From: CALHVX01 sp051027215
GTDB lineage: Bacteria; Pseudomonadota; Gammaproteobacteria; Pseudomonadales; Azotimanducaceae
Direction: 5' to 3'
DNA: 38,487 nt
NCBI GenBank assembly: GCA_051027215.1
Contig: JBPCXR010000063.1
Span: 1 to 38,487, forward strand
The translations under genes and the position numbers were made by a program. The notes under the pieces are model-generated. The model saw only the letters and a list, made by a program, of their open reading frames with translations, did not search any database and had not been told where the DNA came from. Positions 8,689-17,358 of this stretch are shown here, in pieces (positions within the stretch are counted from its first letter, which is position 1; the number at the start of each line of letters is the position of its first letter).

Positions 8689-8822
8689 TTGATTTATAGG
8701 CCAATTTATTGCGTCATATTCGGATTTGGCGGTTTATTTCTGCCGCGGAATCAGGTTTGCTATGGCCTGCCGATTGCGCTGGGCGGTGTTGACGATGCCC
8801 AGCGTCTAAATCTGCTACCGGC

Positions 8823-9746
8823 ATGAGCAACTCGACAACCGTAACTGGACAAGTATTCAGCCTGGTTAAATATACAGTGCGAAAGTATATACAGCTATTT
8901 TCACTTTTCCCAGCGAAACTGGTGCCCGTAGGGCATTGCGCTGTGGCTCTGCTACTTACGGTTGCCGCCGCTGTTGCAAGTGCCACAGAGACGCAGATAT
9001 CTCCTGAGAAAATTGCCCAGATGGACCCCGCCGCCGCGGGTCTGGCGGTTATGACCGAGGCCGACCGCCGGGACAGCGGCTATCAGGACCTCAACGTCGA
9101 GCTCACCATGGTGCTGCGTGACGCTCGGGACCGTGAGAACGCCCGGGAATTGCGCATCTCACAGCTCGAAGTGGCAGATGACGGTGACAAGATGCTGGTG
9201 GTTTTCGACTCGCCTAAGGCGATACGCGGCACGGCACTGCTCAGTTACTCCCACGCGCGCAGAGAGGACGACCAATGGCTGTATTTGCCAGCACTGAAGC
9301 GGGTCAAGAAAATCACCGCGCGGAACAAGTCCGGCCCGTTTTTAAGCAGCGAATTCGCCTTTGAAGATCTCACGACCCAAGAGGTAGAAAAATACCGCTA
9401 TCGTTACCTGGGTACCGCGAGCTGCGCTCTCGGCAGCTGCTACCACATTGAACGCATTCCCCTGGACGAATTCTCTGGCTACTCCCGGCAAGAGGTTTGG
9501 GTTGATCTAGAAGGGTTCCGCTTGTTGCAGGTCGTGTATTTCGATCGCCGGGGCGATGCGTTGAAGACCCTGGTTGCCGATGAGTTTCGCCTCCACGAGG
9601 AACGCTTCTGGCGTGCTGAGAGCATGCTGATGACCAATCATCAGACGAACAAGAGCACGGCGTTGCGCTGGCGGGACTTCCAGTTCGCCACGGGTCTGTC
9701 GGCTGAGCGGGATTTTTCAACCAACAGTTTGCTGCGGGCGCGATGA
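8823..9746 (+). CDS. LolA-like outer membrane lipoprotein-sorting family protein
   Basis: From the ATG at 8823 it encodes 307 residues, but the start is uncertain. No Shine-Dalgarno is seen there and a LexA box lies at 8862-8877, so GTG codons at 8877 or 8922 are alternatives. A secretion signal ends in LLLTVAAAVASA-TETQ (about residue 54 of the long form). The mature part has LVVFDSPKAIRGTALLSY, DDQWLYLPALKRVKKI, GPFLSSEFAFEDL and VWVDLEGFRLLQVVYFD. These are typical of the COG2834 family, with a LolA/LppX-like half-barrel that carries lipids or lipoproteins in the periplasm. It overlaps the next gene by 4 nt (ATGA), so the pair works as a unit. Relatives often sit beside an RND/MMPL exporter and a barrel protein; here no exporter is present. 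Confidence 0.8.
   Translation: MSNSTTVTGQVFSLVKYTVRKYIQLFSLFPAKLVPVGHCAVALLLTVAAAVASATETQISPEKIAQMDPAAAGLAVMTEADRRDSGYQDLNVELTMVLRDARDRENARELRISQLEVADDGDKMLVVFDSPKAIRGTALLSYSHARREDDQWLYLPALKRVKKITARNKSGPFLSSEFAFEDLTTQEVEKYRYRYLGTASCALGSCYHIERIPLDEFSGYSRQEVWVDLEGFRLLQVVYFDRRGDALKTLVADEFRLHEERFWRAESMLMTNHQTNKSTALRWRDFQFATGLSAERDFSTNSLLRAR
8862..8877. promoter_or_regulatory. candidate LexA (SOS) box
   Basis: CTGG-N8-ACAG with an A/T-rich core (TTAAATAT) differs from CTGT-N8-ACAG at one position; 14 of 20 bases match the extended E. coli consensus by hand count. A second right half-site, TATATACAG, follows with its ACAG at 8891-8894, 17 bp downstream. A possible promoter (TGGACA at 8846-8851, TATACA at 8871-8876, 19-nt spacer) would be covered by the box. 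It probably controls the LolA-like/SPOR-barrel pair; at about 210 nt from lexA, control of lexA is less likely. Confidence 0.55.
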
Positions 9747-11377
9747 GCCAGGCGTCGCGGCAGCGCACACTCTTGCTGTTTGTGAGTTTGTTGCTGGCGG
9801 CGCCGAGCTGGTCGAGCGAGCGTTTAGTGTTTGGCAGTTTTGAACAGCGTAGCAATGCCAGTGCTTTTGCTCAGCTACTTAGCGAGGCGCTAGGCCAGCA
9901 GATCGAGGTTGCGACCGTTCGCTCAACCGATGCTGATGGCGATGACCTGGTTTGGCACCGGGTGGTTACGGGCGTCGCAGAGGCTGGCACTTTAGTCGAG
10001 CTCCAAGTCCAGGCGGCGACCCTGGGGCATCGAACCTGGTATTGGCGTTCTGGTGACGATGAGCCTGTGCTGGCAAAACGCGTCGCACCGAACCTGAGTC
10101 CCAGAGTCGATTTTGCGACGGCCCCGGCGAAGCCTAATGCTGTGGCCCAAGCGGCGGCACAGACTGCTACGCCAAGGCTGCGACAGTCCAGTCGTGCTGA
10201 TGCTGCCAGAGTAGAAACTGAGTTCGACCTGGGTTTGCAGTCCCGCTCTTATGTTGAAACTGGGCAAGCCGATCAGTCCCGCTGGCAGCTGTCAGCGAGC
10301 GGACAATTCGACTGGTTCATGGCTTCGGCGGATCGCCGCCATAGTTTTACGCTCAGCCCTTTCTTTCGAATCGATGGCGAAGATGACGAGCGCACGCACT
10401 TTGATCTGCGTGAAGCTTTCTACAGCCACATCAGCGACAGCTATGAGCTGCACCTGGGTGCTCGGCAAATCTTCTGGGGCGTTACCGAGTTTAAACATCT
10501 GGTAGACGTAATTAATCAGACAGATCTGGTTGAAAATATCGATGGTGAAGACAAGCTCGGTCAGCCGATGGCGCAGCTGTCGCTGTCCCGAAACTGGGGG
10601 GTTTTGGATCTATTCTTGCTTGCCGGCGCTCGCGAACGCACCTTTGCGGGTTCCAACGGCCGGCTACGCTTTGCGCTTCCGGTGGACAGCGACAGTGCTC
10701 AGTATGAATCCAGCGCCGAACAGCAGCGTGTCGATGGTGCGGTGCGTTGGTCACATTATGCGGGGCCACTCAGCTGGGGTATCTATCACTTCTCCGGTAC
10801 CAATCGAGATCCGCTGTTGCTTCCCCGAGTCGCCACCAGTGGCGAGCTGGAACTGGTGCCTTACTACAGCGTGATCGATCAGAGCGGGTTGGATGCGCAG
10901 CTAATCGCCGGCGATTGGGCGTTCAAGCTGGAAGCCATCAGCCGCAGCGGCGATGGTGACCGTTACGCTGCTGCCAACCTCGGATTTGAGCGAACGCTGG
11001 TTGGCGTGTTGGGCAGTCGCACAGACCTCGGGTTGGTTGTGGAGTATTTATTCGACGAGCGTGGTGACCAAGCCCACAACACCCTATTTGAACGGGACCT
11101 GGCCATTGGCACTCGCTTGTCGTTCAATGACGCGGCAAGCAGCGAAGCGCTCCTCGGGGTTATTTGGGATACTGAAACACAGGAGTATGTGGTCAGCCTT
11201 GAGGCCAGTCGACAGATCGGCCAGCACTGGCAACTGGCAGTGGAAGGGAGAGCTTTCTCTGGTGCGCCAAAGTTGAATGCAGCGGAGCAACTGCTGGCTT
11301 TTGGCGACGGTAGTGCCAAGTCCGCTTTTCTGCAGAGCGATGATTTTCTGCAACTCGAGCTGACACGTTTTTTCTAG
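9743..11377 (+). CDS. outer membrane beta-barrel protein with N-terminal SPOR-like domain
   Basis: This encodes 544 residues from an ATG overlapping the previous stop. A signal peptide (TLLLFVSLLLAAPSWS) covers about residues 9-24. Residues 26-105 (LVFGSFEQRSNASAFAQLLS, then VWHRVVTGV) resemble a SPOR domain, the fold that binds peptidoglycan glycans lacking stem peptides at division sites. A low-complexity Ala/Pro linker (about 120-150) follows. The rest is rich in alternating strands (FDLGLQSRSYVETG, YELHLGARQIFWGVTEF) and ends ELTRFF, a terminal aromatic as in outer membrane barrels. The barrel resembles DUF1302-type proteins found with LolA-like proteins. A role in envelope transport or repair is inferred from the partner. 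The SPOR assignment is by eye and should be checked. A short AGAGC/GCTCT stem follows the stop at 11376-11389. Confidence 0.7.
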   Translation: MSQASRQRTLLLFVSLLLAAPSWSSERLVFGSFEQRSNASAFAQLLSEALGQQIEVATVRSTDADGDDLVWHRVVTGVAEAGTLVELQVQAATLGHRTWYWRSGDDEPVLAKRVAPNLSPRVDFATAPAKPNAVAQAAAQTATPRLRQSSRADAARVETEFDLGLQSRSYVETGQADQSRWQLSASGQFDWFMASADRRHSFTLSPFFRIDGEDDERTHFDLREAFYSHISDSYELHLGARQIFWGVTEFKHLVDVINQTDLVENIDGEDKLGQPMAQLSLSRNWGVLDLFLLAGARERTFAGSNGRLRFALPVDSDSAQYESSAEQQRVDGAVRWSHYAGPLSWGIYHFSGTNRDPLLLPRVATSGELELVPYYSVIDQSGLDAQLIAGDWAFKLEAISRSGDGDRYAAANLGFERTLVGVLGSRTDLGLVVEYLFDERGDQAHNTLFERDLAIGTRLSFNDAASSEALLGVIWDTETQEYVVSLEASRQIGQHWQLAVEGRAFSGAPKLNAAEQLLAFGDGSAKSAFLQSDDFLQLELTRFF

Positions 11378-11418
11378 AGCTTGGGCTCTTAAGGCTTACA
11401 CGGGGCAGGTACGCACTA

Positions 11419-11994
11419 ATGCCAGACCACCACCAGCCACCTCCTGAGGTCCTGCGTGTCCAAGCGATCGCCCAATGCCTGTACGACCAGCAAGAGGTGT
11501 TGCGGGCGATTGATCAGCTGGCGGTGCGCGTCAGCCTTGATCTTGCGCAGAGCAACCCAGTACTGCTATGCGTGATGAACGGAGCCCTACCGTTCGCGGG
11601 TGCACTTTTGACGCGCCTGCACTTTCCGCTTTGCCTCGATTTTCTTCAGGTCTCCCGCTACCGCGATTCTACCGCGGGTCAGACCCTGCGCTGGCTGCAC
11701 AAGCCTGAAACGGATCTGGCGAATCGTGATGTATTGCTGCTCGATGATGTGCTTGATGAAGGCAAAACGCTCAGCGCGCTGTTGAGGTTCTGTGAACAAG
11801 CAGGTGCGCGCTCGACGGCGGCCGCGGTGCTGGCTCGCAAAGCGGTACCCGGGGTTAGCGTTCGCGCGGACTATATCGGCCTGGAATGCCCCAACCGCTT
11901 TCTGCTCGGCTGGGGCATGGATTATAAGGGTTACCTGCGTAACCTCAGCGGCATTTATGCTTTACCCAAAGATCAGGAACAGGCGTTCGCATGA
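11419..11994 (+). CDS. hypoxanthine(-guanine) phosphoribosyltransferase
   Basis: This 191-residue protein has the type I phosphoribosyltransferase fold. LCVMNGALPFAGALL (about residues 52-66) is the pyrophosphate-binding loop region. VLLLDDVLDEGKTLSALL (about 105-122) is the PRPP-binding motif with the paired acidic residues. Late residues ADYIGLECPNRFLLGWGMD match the purine-binding end of HPRTs. The enzyme would make IMP (or GMP) from hypoxanthine (guanine) and PRPP in the cytoplasm. It overlaps the MTI phosphorylase gene by 4 nt; that enzyme releases hypoxanthine, so the pair forms a salvage route. A GCAGG about 10 nt before the ATG is a possible ribosome binding site. The HPRT call is strong, substrate preference is inferred from context. 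Confidence 0.85.
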   Translation: MPDHHQPPPEVLRVQAIAQCLYDQQEVLRAIDQLAVRVSLDLAQSNPVLLCVMNGALPFAGALLTRLHFPLCLDFLQVSRYRDSTAGQTLRWLHKPETDLANRDVLLLDDVLDEGKTLSALLRFCEQAGARSTAAAVLARKAVPGVSVRADYIGLECPNRFLLGWGMDYKGYLRNLSGIYALPKDQEQAFA

Positions 11995-12731
11995 GTAGCA
12001 GATTGGCACTAGTGGCCGGCTCAACGCCCTTGCCTGACGCAGCGCAATGGCAGGTTAAGCCGTGCCCAGCGAACGCCTACGGTCGGCCGTCTGGCCCGCT
12101 GCGGCAATTGGCTGACGCAGGCAGCAGCCTGTATCTGCCAAGGCACGATGAGACCGCGCGCATTGCTCCCCACGCAATCAACTATCGTGCAAATGTGGAG
12201 GCATTGCATGCAGAGGGCGTAACCCACGCGCTTTGCAGCTATAGCGTTGGTGGCGTCGATGCAGCGCTTGCGCCAGGAACCCTAGTGATCGCCGATCAGC
12301 TCATTGACTACACCTGGGGTCGCAAGCACAGCTTTTTTGATGCAGACGCGGTGACCCATGCTGAGTTTGCCTCGCCCGTCGACCCACAACTCACCGAATT
12401 GTTACGAGCGGCAGCTGCTGCCAGCGGCATCGACGTGGTCTGTGGTGGTACCTACGCTTGCACCCAAGGTCCGCGGCTCGAGACCGCCGCGGAGGTGTCA
12501 CGGCTGGACAGGGACGGTTGCACTTTGGTCGGCATGACCGCTATGCCAGAGCTTGCGCTATTGCGCGAACGGGGAATTGCCGCAGCTACCCTGTGCCTGG
12601 TGGTCAATCCTGCAGCGGGAGTGGTGCCAGGTGCAGTCGACATGCAAGCACTGCATGCCGTGGCCAAGGCAGGCGCTGCGCAAATGCAGCGCTTACTGCT
12701 CGAGGCTCTGAGTCGCTTCGTAAGCGCTTAG
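11991..12731 (+). CDS. S-methyl-5'-thioinosine phosphorylase (MTIP), MTAP/PNP family
   Basis: This 246-residue protein aligns from memory with P. aeruginosa MTIP (PA3004). Shared blocks are NYRAN, LIDYTWGRKHSFF, YACTQGPRLETAAEVSRL, VGMTAMPELALLRE and LCLVVNPAAG. MTIP cleaves methylthioinosine with phosphate to hypoxanthine and 5-methylthioribose-1-phosphate, in the methylthioadenosine salvage route used where MTA is first deaminated. Two phosphate-site segments differ from the usual form. The N-terminal GGTGL loop is AGSTPL here, and the RHGxxH segment reads RHDETA. The position between lexA and csiV/mfd matches the Pseudomonas order. Its 3' end overlaps convergent csiV by 39 nt. The family is secure; altered phosphate binding or specificity is possible. 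Confidence 0.82.
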   Translation: MSSRLALVAGSTPLPDAAQWQVKPCPANAYGRPSGPLRQLADAGSSLYLPRHDETARIAPHAINYRANVEALHAEGVTHALCSYSVGGVDAALAPGTLVIADQLIDYTWGRKHSFFDADAVTHAEFASPVDPQLTELLRAAAAASGIDVVCGGTYACTQGPRLETAAEVSRLDRDGCTLVGMTAMPELALLRERGIAAATLCLVVNPAAGVVPGAVDMQALHAVAKAGAAQMQRLLLEALSRFVSA

Positions 12732-13826
12732 CACAGCTTCTGACAAAGGCACCGGGTCAATGCGCACCAGCACACCTAACTTGGGGTGGTCTATGTAGTG
12801 CAACTCAGCACTGCGCATGCGCCGGTACTCAGACAAGTGCATGAAGTGTTCTCCAGGTGGCACGACCAGGCGGTACGCGGTGCTCGCTTCGGGGTCGGGT
12901 TGCGCTTCGGGCAACACATCTTCAATGCTGGAATCTGCGTTTAATGCTGGTGCCTCGGGAGTGGGCAGTTCAGCGATCGGAATCGCTTCGCTGTATGCGC
13001 CTAACTCGGGTTCGTGGTACCACAGGTGCGCACCGAAATGCAGGTAGCGACCAACCGCTACGCTGACGCTACCCTCGAGCTGAAACAGATCGCCATTGCG
13101 CTGGCCGGTTTGAATGAGCAGTGGCTCGGCGGCATTACGCGGCGGCACAGGTTGATGCCAGGAACCGGTGAGCAGCAGGCGATAACCTCGGGAGCGGTTG
13201 ATGCTGCTGGCCACGCTCTGCAAGCGGTCGAGTTGGCCGCTGCTGAACGCATAGCTGCCGGCGTGCAACGCTTCGCGTTGCTCTGTCAGGGCCTCGAGTA
13301 GCAATTGCGCTGGATCGATCGGCGCTGGTTCATTGGCTGGGGCCACCGGGGTGCGATCGATGAAGCCAGAATTTTCGCCGGTTACCACGGCTTCAGCGGC
13401 GCCCAGCCAACCGAAGCCAAACTCCTGGGTGACTTCGGCAACCCGAGCGTTGGCTGGCGGTAAAAGCGGTCGCAAAGACGGTGGTCCCAATGACGGCTGC
13501 GCAGCGCTGAGGTTGAATTGCGACTGGCGTAGCATGCGCCGGGTGCGATCCTCCAATTCGAATGGATAGCGATTGCTGCCGTCAAAGCTACGAAAAGCTG
13601 AGAGTCTTTCGGGTTGGCGGCCCAACTGCAGCGCCGTGAGGTTTTCCTTGGTATTGGCTTCGCTGGTGTTGAGGCGCATGAACACGATGAGTTCCACGCG
13701 GTAGAAATTGTCTTGCAACAGCTCTATAGGATCTGGTTCTGATGCCGCCACTGCCTGTGTGCTGCAAAGTGCTACGAACCACGCGCAGAGCAGGCGACGG
13801 CACAGGTTTGAGTGGTTGGTGATCAT
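12693..13826 (-). CDS. csiV: CsiV family periplasmic protein
   Basis: This encodes 377 residues from the ATG at 13824-13826. An upstream in-frame extension covers the end of mfd and is rejected. A signal peptide (MITNHSNLCRRLLCAWFVALCSTQAVA) is followed by YRVELIVFMRLNTSEAN, the hallmark opening of the CsiV family. Later segments include GYRLLLTGSWHQPVP, GSVSVAVGRYLHFGAHLWYH and HFMHLSEYRRMRSAELHYID near the C-terminus, with LGVLVRIDPV. In Vibrio cholerae CsiV is a peptidoglycan-binding activator of the LpoA-PBP1a pair for D-amino-acid-stressed cell wall synthesis; a similar role here is inferred. It starts 7 nt after the mfd stop, an arrangement also seen in Pseudomonas (PA3003 beside PA3002), so the two are one operon. 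Confidence 0.85.
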   Translation of the reverse strand: MITNHSNLCRRLLCAWFVALCSTQAVAASEPDPIELLQDNFYRVELIVFMRLNTSEANTKENLTALQLGRQPERLSAFRSFDGSNRYPFELEDRTRRMLRQSQFNLSAAQPSLGPPSLRPLLPPANARVAEVTQEFGFGWLGAAEAVVTGENSGFIDRTPVAPANEPAPIDPAQLLLEALTEQREALHAGSYAFSSGQLDRLQSVASSINRSRGYRLLLTGSWHQPVPPRNAAEPLLIQTGQRNGDLFQLEGSVSVAVGRYLHFGAHLWYHEPELGAYSEAIPIAELPTPEAPALNADSSIEDVLPEAQPDPEASTAYRLVVPPGEHFMHLSEYRRMRSAELHYIDHPKLGVLVRIDPVPLSEAVLSAYEATQSLEQ

Positions 13827-13833
13827 CAATGCC

Positions 13834-16800
13834 TCACTGATCAGCGTTGGGTCGAAACTTGGCAAACAAGGTTTCGGCCATGTCAAAGCGCGCCTGAAAA
13901 TCAGCCAGCGTCGCCTTGATTCGGAGCACGGTTGCGCCATCGAGACGATAGCGCCCTGGCTCTTGTTGCACCAGTTTGACGATGGCCATGGGATCTACAC
14001 GAGTGTCGCTGCGAAATTCGAAGCGCCCGCCGGTCTCGCCCAGGTCGATGCGATCGATTCCTAAGGCAGCAGCCTGATGTTTCAGTTGGGTAATCTGGAA
14101 GAGCCTTCGCACCGCCTCTGGCAGGCTCCCGAAGCGGTCGATGATCTCCACCTTGAGCTCATCTAACTCTGCGGCATGTTCGGTTGAGGCGATACGTTTA
14201 TAAAGAATTAGCCGGCTGTGAACATCTGGCAAGTAGTCATCGGGGATTAGTGCCGGTGTATGTAAGTTCACTTCGTGGTGGGTGGGCTCTAGGGGATGAT
14301 CCAGATCTGGCGCTTTGCCTTCTTGGATGGCCTTTACTGCCCGATCGAGCAGGTCCATATACATGGCGTAGCCGACGGCCTCGATCTGGCCGGACTGGTC
14401 TTCGCCGAGCAATTCGCCAGCACCGCGGATTTCCAGGTCGTGGGTCGCTAAGGTGAAGCCAACGCCAAGCTCCCCAGATGCTTCCAGCGCCTCCAGGCGT
14501 TTGCGCGCATCGGCAGTCATGGCCTTGGGTTCAGGGGTCAGCAAATAGGCGTAGGCCTGTCGACTGGAGCGACCAACGCGACCGCGAAGTTGGTGCAGCT
14601 GCGCCAGGCCGAATTTGTCGGCGCGATCGATGATGATGGTATTGGCATTCGGAATATCTATGCCGTTTTCAATAATGGTGGTACACACGAGAACATTGAT
14701 CTGGCGATGATAAAACTCACTCATCACTCGTTCCAGATCACGTTTCGGCATCTGCCCATGACCGATGCCCACCCGCGCTTCCGGCAAAGCCTTGGCCAGC
14801 TCCGTGCCCACCCGCTCGATGCTTTTCACCTCGTTGTGGACATAGAACACTTGGCCACCGCGCTGTAGCTCGCGATGGATGGCTTCCTTTAAGACATGAT
14901 TGCGCTTTTCCTGGACAAACGTTTTGATCGATAGACGTTTGGCAGGCGGGGTGGCGATGATCGACAGATCGCGTAGCCCGCTCATGGCTAGATTCAACGT
15001 CCGTGGTATAGGTGTCGCGGTTAAAGTGATCACATCCACTTCTGCGCGTAGGGCTTTGAGGCGTTCTTTTTGTCGAACGCCAAAGCGGTGTTCCTCATCG
15101 ATGATCACCAGGCCCAAATCGGCGAAGCGAATTTTTGGATTCAACAGCCGATGGGTGCCGATCAAGATGTCCGTGGCTCCGGAGTGCAAGCGCTCGGCGG
15201 TTGCGCTGATGTCTCCCTCGCTGCGCATTCGGGATACCACTTCGATGTTCACCGGCCAGTCAGCAAAGCGATCTTGAAAGGATTCGAAGTGCTGCTGCGC
15301 CAACAGCGTAGTAGGTACGAGAATCGCAACTTGGCGGCCACTTTGTACGGCGACGAACGCGGCGCGCATGGCGACCTCTGTTTTACCGAATCCAACGTCG
15401 CCGCAGATCAGGCGATCGGTTGTTTTCTCTGCGCACAGGTCAGCGATAACGTCGGCGATGGCCTGGTCCTGGTCCGGAGTTGCCTCAAAAGCGAATTGGT
15501 TAACGAAACGCTCATAGTCAGCGCCAGGTTCGCCGAACACAAAGCCGGGCTTGGCTTTGCGCCTGGCATAGATGTTGAGCAGTTCTGCAGCTGCGTCGTA
15601 GGCGCGTTCCGCGGCTTTGCGCTTGGCTTTGTCCCAGGTGTCAGATCCCAATCGGTGCAGCGGTGCAAGTGCTGCCTCATTCCCGCTATAGCGCCCAATG
15701 AGGTGTAACGAGGTAACTGGAACGTAGAGTTTGGCTTCGTCTGCGTAGGCGAGCTCGAGAAACTCGTGGATCTTGCCGTCAATGGTTAGGGTGGTTAGTC
15801 CTAAGTAGCGACCGACCCCGTGATCGATGTGCACCACTGGAGCACCGGTCTGCAGCTCGGTCAGGTTGCGCACGATCTGCTCGGGATCCATCACCCGATT
15901 GCGGGCGGCGCGCCGTTCTGCCGGGCGTGAGCCTAACAGGTCGAACTCGGTAATGACTTCGAAGCTTGGGCTTTGCAGGGGTTGTTCTAAAGCGCCCACA
16001 GTGAGCCAGTAGTCGCTTGGGCTGGCTTGGCCTTGACGTGCTTCAATATGCTCGCTAAAGCCGCTGAAGGAGTCGACGTGCTGGGTTTGCAAGCCCGCCC
16101 GGCGCAGGAACTCGTCGAGCACTTCGCGGCGCCCAGCGGACTCGGCAACGAACAGCACTGGGCACAACGAGCCTTCCAGATGTTGGGTCAGCGCCTGTGC
16201 CGGCTTGCTGGCGCGATGGTTCGCATGCACGTCAGATAATTCGACGGTATCAAAGTCGGTGCCATGCTTGCCGTCGTCATTGAAGTCGACTAGTGGGTAG
16301 GCTTTCAAGTGGGCAAAGAAAGTCTCACTCGCCAGCCACAGATGCTTAGGCGCGACGATCGGCCGTTCGATGTCGTGCCCCAGACTTTCGTAACGTTCCT
16401 GAATGTCTACTTGGTTGGCTTCTAACGCTTGGTTCAAATCGCAGGCAGCGAAGATGCGGCTGTTGTCGGGCAAATAGTCGAACAGCGTTGCCAACTCATC
16501 AAAGAAGAACGGCAAGTAGTACTCGATGCCGCTGGGGCACAGGCCTTGGCTGATGTCTTGGTAGACGCTGCAGCGGCGCACATCGACGTCGAAGTTGGCG
16601 TGCCAATTGGCCCGAAATCGGCGCACGCTGTCTGCGTCTAGCGGAAACTCCTTGGCTGGCATCAAGGTCAATGCGTCGATGCGCTCTGTGGTGCGCTGGG
16701 TTTCCGGGTCGAAGCGCCGTAGGCTTTCAATCTCATCGTCGAACAGATCGATGCGAATGGGCCAATCCGTGCCGATGGGGAAAATGTCCATGAGGCTGCC

Positions 16801-17358
16801 GCGAACCGCGTACTCGCCGCGACCAGAAACGGTGTCCACGGACTGGTACCCGGCATCGTCGAGCCGGCGCCGTTGCTGCTCTAACTCAAATTGTTGCCCG
16901 ACTGCGACGTCGATGCTGTGCGCGTCGATGTATTGCCTAGGGACCAGGCGCTGCAAGGCCGTCGCCATAGGCACGATGAGGACCCCGCGACCCAGGCTCG
17001 GCAATCGCTGTAGCGAAGCCAGTCGCTCAGAAATAATGTCTTGGTGAGGGGAAAAAGCATCGTAGGGCAGGGTCTCCCAATCGGGGATTCGGAGGACGGC
17101 CAGCTCGTCTTCGGCAAAAAACTTGATTTGCCTGGTCCACTGTTCAGCGCTGAGAGTGTCCGCAGTCACAACAATGGTCAGGGCATCGTGCTTCGATGCG
17201 GCTCTGGCCACCGCTAATGCTGGCGCGCTACCATGCAGCCCGCGCCAGGATTGTCGGCCCAGGGATGGCCGCGCCCCGTGCAGATCAGAGGATTGCGGCG
17301 CAGGAGGGTTCAGAGGTGATGCGAACCCGCTGCTGCCGAGCGTTGCGATTTGGTTCAT
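13834..17358 (-). CDS. mfd: transcription-repair coupling factor Mfd
   Basis: This encodes 1174 residues against 1148 in E. coli. The N-terminal UvrB-like region contains DWETLPYDAFSPHQDIISER. The RNA polymerase-interacting domain is marked by PVVHIDHGVGRYLGL and DEAKLYVPVTSLHLIGRY. The translocase motor has Walker A CGDVGFGKTEVAMRAAF near residue 650, DEEH (IIDEEHRFGVRQKERL) near 750, TLTATPIPRTL, and QLRGRVGRSSRQAYAYLLT. The C-terminal autoinhibitory domain contains LIPDDYLPDVHSRLILYKR. Mfd removes stalled RNA polymerase and recruits UvrA to the template-strand lesion. It is divergent from the retropepsin gene (67 nt) and heads an operon with csiV. Its ATG lies in an overlapping tiny reading frame described separately. 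Confidence 0.97.
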   Translation of the reverse strand: MNQIATLGSSGFASPLNPPAPQSSDLHGARPSLGRQSWRGLHGSAPALAVARAASKHDALTIVVTADTLSAEQWTRQIKFFAEDELAVLRIPDWETLPYDAFSPHQDIISERLASLQRLPSLGRGVLIVPMATALQRLVPRQYIDAHSIDVAVGQQFELEQQRRRLDDAGYQSVDTVSGRGEYAVRGSLMDIFPIGTDWPIRIDLFDDEIESLRRFDPETQRTTERIDALTLMPAKEFPLDADSVRRFRANWHANFDVDVRRCSVYQDISQGLCPSGIEYYLPFFFDELATLFDYLPDNSRIFAACDLNQALEANQVDIQERYESLGHDIERPIVAPKHLWLASETFFAHLKAYPLVDFNDDGKHGTDFDTVELSDVHANHRASKPAQALTQHLEGSLCPVLFVAESAGRREVLDEFLRRAGLQTQHVDSFSGFSEHIEARQGQASPSDYWLTVGALEQPLQSPSFEVITEFDLLGSRPAERRAARNRVMDPEQIVRNLTELQTGAPVVHIDHGVGRYLGLTTLTIDGKIHEFLELAYADEAKLYVPVTSLHLIGRYSGNEAALAPLHRLGSDTWDKAKRKAAERAYDAAAELLNIYARRKAKPGFVFGEPGADYERFVNQFAFEATPDQDQAIADVIADLCAEKTTDRLICGDVGFGKTEVAMRAAFVAVQSGRQVAILVPTTLLAQQHFESFQDRFADWPVNIEVVSRMRSEGDISATAERLHSGATDILIGTHRLLNPKIRFADLGLVIIDEEHRFGVRQKERLKALRAEVDVITLTATPIPRTLNLAMSGLRDLSIIATPPAKRLSIKTFVQEKRNHVLKEAIHRELQRGGQVFYVHNEVKSIERVGTELAKALPEARVGIGHGQMPKRDLERVMSEFYHRQINVLVCTTIIENGIDIPNANTIIIDRADKFGLAQLHQLRGRVGRSSRQAYAYLLTPEPKAMTADARKRLEALEASGELGVGFTLATHDLEIRGAGELLGEDQSGQIEAVGYAMYMDLLDRAVKAIQEGKAPDLDHPLEPTHHEVNLHTPALIPDDYLPDVHSRLILYKRIASTEHAAELDELKVEIIDRFGSLPEAVRRLFQITQLKHQAAALGIDRIDLGETGGRFEFRSDTRVDPMAIVKLVQQEPGRYRLDGATVLRIKATLADFQARFDMAETLFAKFRPNADQ

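Noticed and set aside
15070..15708. A 212-codon plus-strand reading frame
   Set aside because: It lies wholly antisense to conserved mfd motor-domain sequence and shows no family motif.
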